From positions 1 through 17,966 of the forward strand of contig JAJOHG010000472.1 of NCBI GenBank assembly GCA_021029095.1: a stretch of DNA of 17,966 nucleotides, written 5' to 3'. Origin of the DNA: Phellopilus nigrolimitatus (lineage: Eukaryota > Basidiomycota > Agaricomycetes > Hymenochaetales > Hymenochaetaceae). The notes under the pieces were generated by a model. It was not told the origin of the DNA. It made no database searches and saw nothing but the letters and a program-made list of their open reading frames with translations. Shown piece after piece: positions 16,772 to 17,966 of the stretch (position 1 is its first letter; each line of letters opens with the position of its first letter). Made by a program: the position numbers and the translations under genes.

Positions 16772-17966
16772 CTATCCAATCTTGTAAGCCTCGAAGACAC
16801 GGATGCGCCGGACACGGGTGCAAGAGTTATCGGCATCGGAGGGTCCAGAGGAGGCGTGCCCAGAGCGTTTCCGATTATTGATAGCGGTCGCAACGGGTAA
16901 GAAAACGGTGCGCGAATGTCTGATAGGCTCGAACAGTGGATCTGACGGTCCTTCGTTATCGTCGTCGAAATCATCGAACTGTCCGCCTACGTCAGGTAGG
17001 TTAAATCGCTCACGGCAAGATCTATAATCCGGGCTTAGAATACCCGACGTAGAAAAAACAAACACTAGACGTACCTCTCGTATTCCCAAAGCATCTCGTG
17101 CCATTCCATCGGAGAGACCAGCGAATTGCCATGCTCATCTTTGAGGTTTGTCAAGACATGTTCGTCGATCGCAGCTTTAGACCCGAGTAGCGTGTGGACA
17201 TGCTTAGTCACGTACATCTCCAGCTCGTGCGGAGTCGTCTCCAGGAACTGGTCGGGATATAGGAATAGTCCTGTAGGTCTTGATCGGCTTCGGAATTCCT
17301 TTGTGGAAGACGCCGAGCTCGGAGGGTGAGTTGAACTAGGAAGAGTAAGAAGGGAGATCCCCGACGAGGTACGCGACCGCATCGTCGGACGCATCGGTTC
17401 GCCAAATAGTTCAGATTCGTCCGACAGGCGCGTGCTGATCGGGTCAGAGACGTTTAGGATGGATGGTGACGGTGATCCGTTACTCGCACCAAGGATCTTC
17501 AGTGCCTTGCTTTTATGTATATGAGCTTGCGACATCGCGAGTCTGTCCATGATCTCCTTCTCCTTCTCCGATCTGCGGCCTTCGCGGTCGAGTTTGAACA
17601 ATTTCTTCCCCCGCTTAGGGCTATCTTGGCCAACATTCATACGTTTGGACGAGAGGACCAAATCATGCATGGCAGGACTAAGGAGAGACAACTGGAAGTC
17701 TTTGATTACGCTCGGTTTGCCAGCAGGCCCAAAGACTTCGTTAAGAAGGCTCTCCAGAAAATCGCCCGGTCGCGAATTTATGTTATATGAACCTTCCAAC
17801 ATGGTCTCGTATATCTTCTCAATCTCTTGACAGAGAGGAGCGGATGGCATCTGCGTTGCAATTTCCGTGTTGACCAAAGTCATAAGGTCATCAGACAACT
17901 CCGTAGTTGGCGTTGGAAGGCATTCGCAACTGTCCTCAGAAGGCGAGTCATCGTGACAAAGACCCG
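16772..17966 (-). CDS. Hypothetical protein, C-terminal part (5' end beyond the window)
   Basis: The last two exons of a minus-strand gene. The exon open from 17966 to 17075 and the final exon 17021-16772 are joined by a 53-nt GTACGT...TTATAG intron with matching phase. No credible start is present; the frame is open to the window edge (GLCHDDSPSEDSCECLPTPT...), so at least 380 residues are visible. Features: a helical block (LSDDLMTLVNTEIATQ, IEKIYETMLEGSYN, DFLESLLNEVFGPAGKPS), a basic and charged segment (SPKRGKKLFKLDREGRRSEK), a Ser/Thr/Pro-rich linker, a second ordered block near the end (LYPDQFLETTPHELEMYVTK, MEWHEMLWEYER) and an acidic patch (FDDFDDDNE). No family recognised. Its arrangement and composition are those of an ordinary expressed gene; it is convergent with C1D. 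Confidence 0.75.

Noticed and set aside
1..17966. CRISPR array, bacterial operon or prophage signals
   Set aside because: No regularly spaced repeats; spliced genes and fungal-type elements show a eukaryotic nuclear sequence.

Overview
The window looks like nuclear DNA of a filamentous basidiomycete, probably an Agaricomycete (inference). The clearest genes are broken by many short GT-AG introns (about 48-70 nt, with CTNAY-like branch sites). A GC-rich accessory block sits beside repeat-rich DNA, which in turn sits beside conserved housekeeping genes.

Left third (1-6157), mostly GC-rich: an accessory block with no housekeeping gene that I recognise. On the minus strand are a partial, probably frameshifted gene (1-673) and a complete four-exon gene (2861-1135, 519 codons). 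The latter carries a textbook Zn(II)2Cys6 cysteine spacing deep inside the protein. It is divergently paired, across a promoter region packed with TCGG motifs, with an intronless 285-codon ORF (3460-4317, plus). A further small spliced gene of unknown function (6157-4888, minus) has a first intron of about 430 nt that contains repeat DNA.

Middle (about 5.66-10.5 kb), AT-rich and repeat-filled: a 107-bp direct repeat (99% identical copies at 5852 and 8790), four copies of a roughly 50-bp SINE-like motif, halves of a long-variable-arm tRNA, a 422-bp almost perfectly palindromic MITE with CACTG termini and a 3-bp ATT target duplication (6749-7170), and a 1234-bp Tc1/mariner element with TA duplication and 27-bp inverted ends (9297-10530) holding a dead transposase.

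Right third (10656-17966), conserved genes: a 20-exon RAD5/HLTF-type gene (15099-10656, minus; HIRAN, SNF2 helicase and an inserted RING; 1115 aa), a head-to-head C1D/Rrp47 exosome-cofactor gene (15265-16364, plus; five exons, 290 aa), and the 3' part of a convergent unknown gene running off the window (17966-16772, minus). RAD5 and C1D share a 165-bp promoter containing three ACGCG cores of the MluI cell-cycle-box type.

The most striking observation is inside RAD5. The helicase motif GILADEMGMGKT can be read only by splicing in two consecutive microexons, of 5 nt and 3 nt. The same gene also uses a GC-AG intron just before helicase motif VI.
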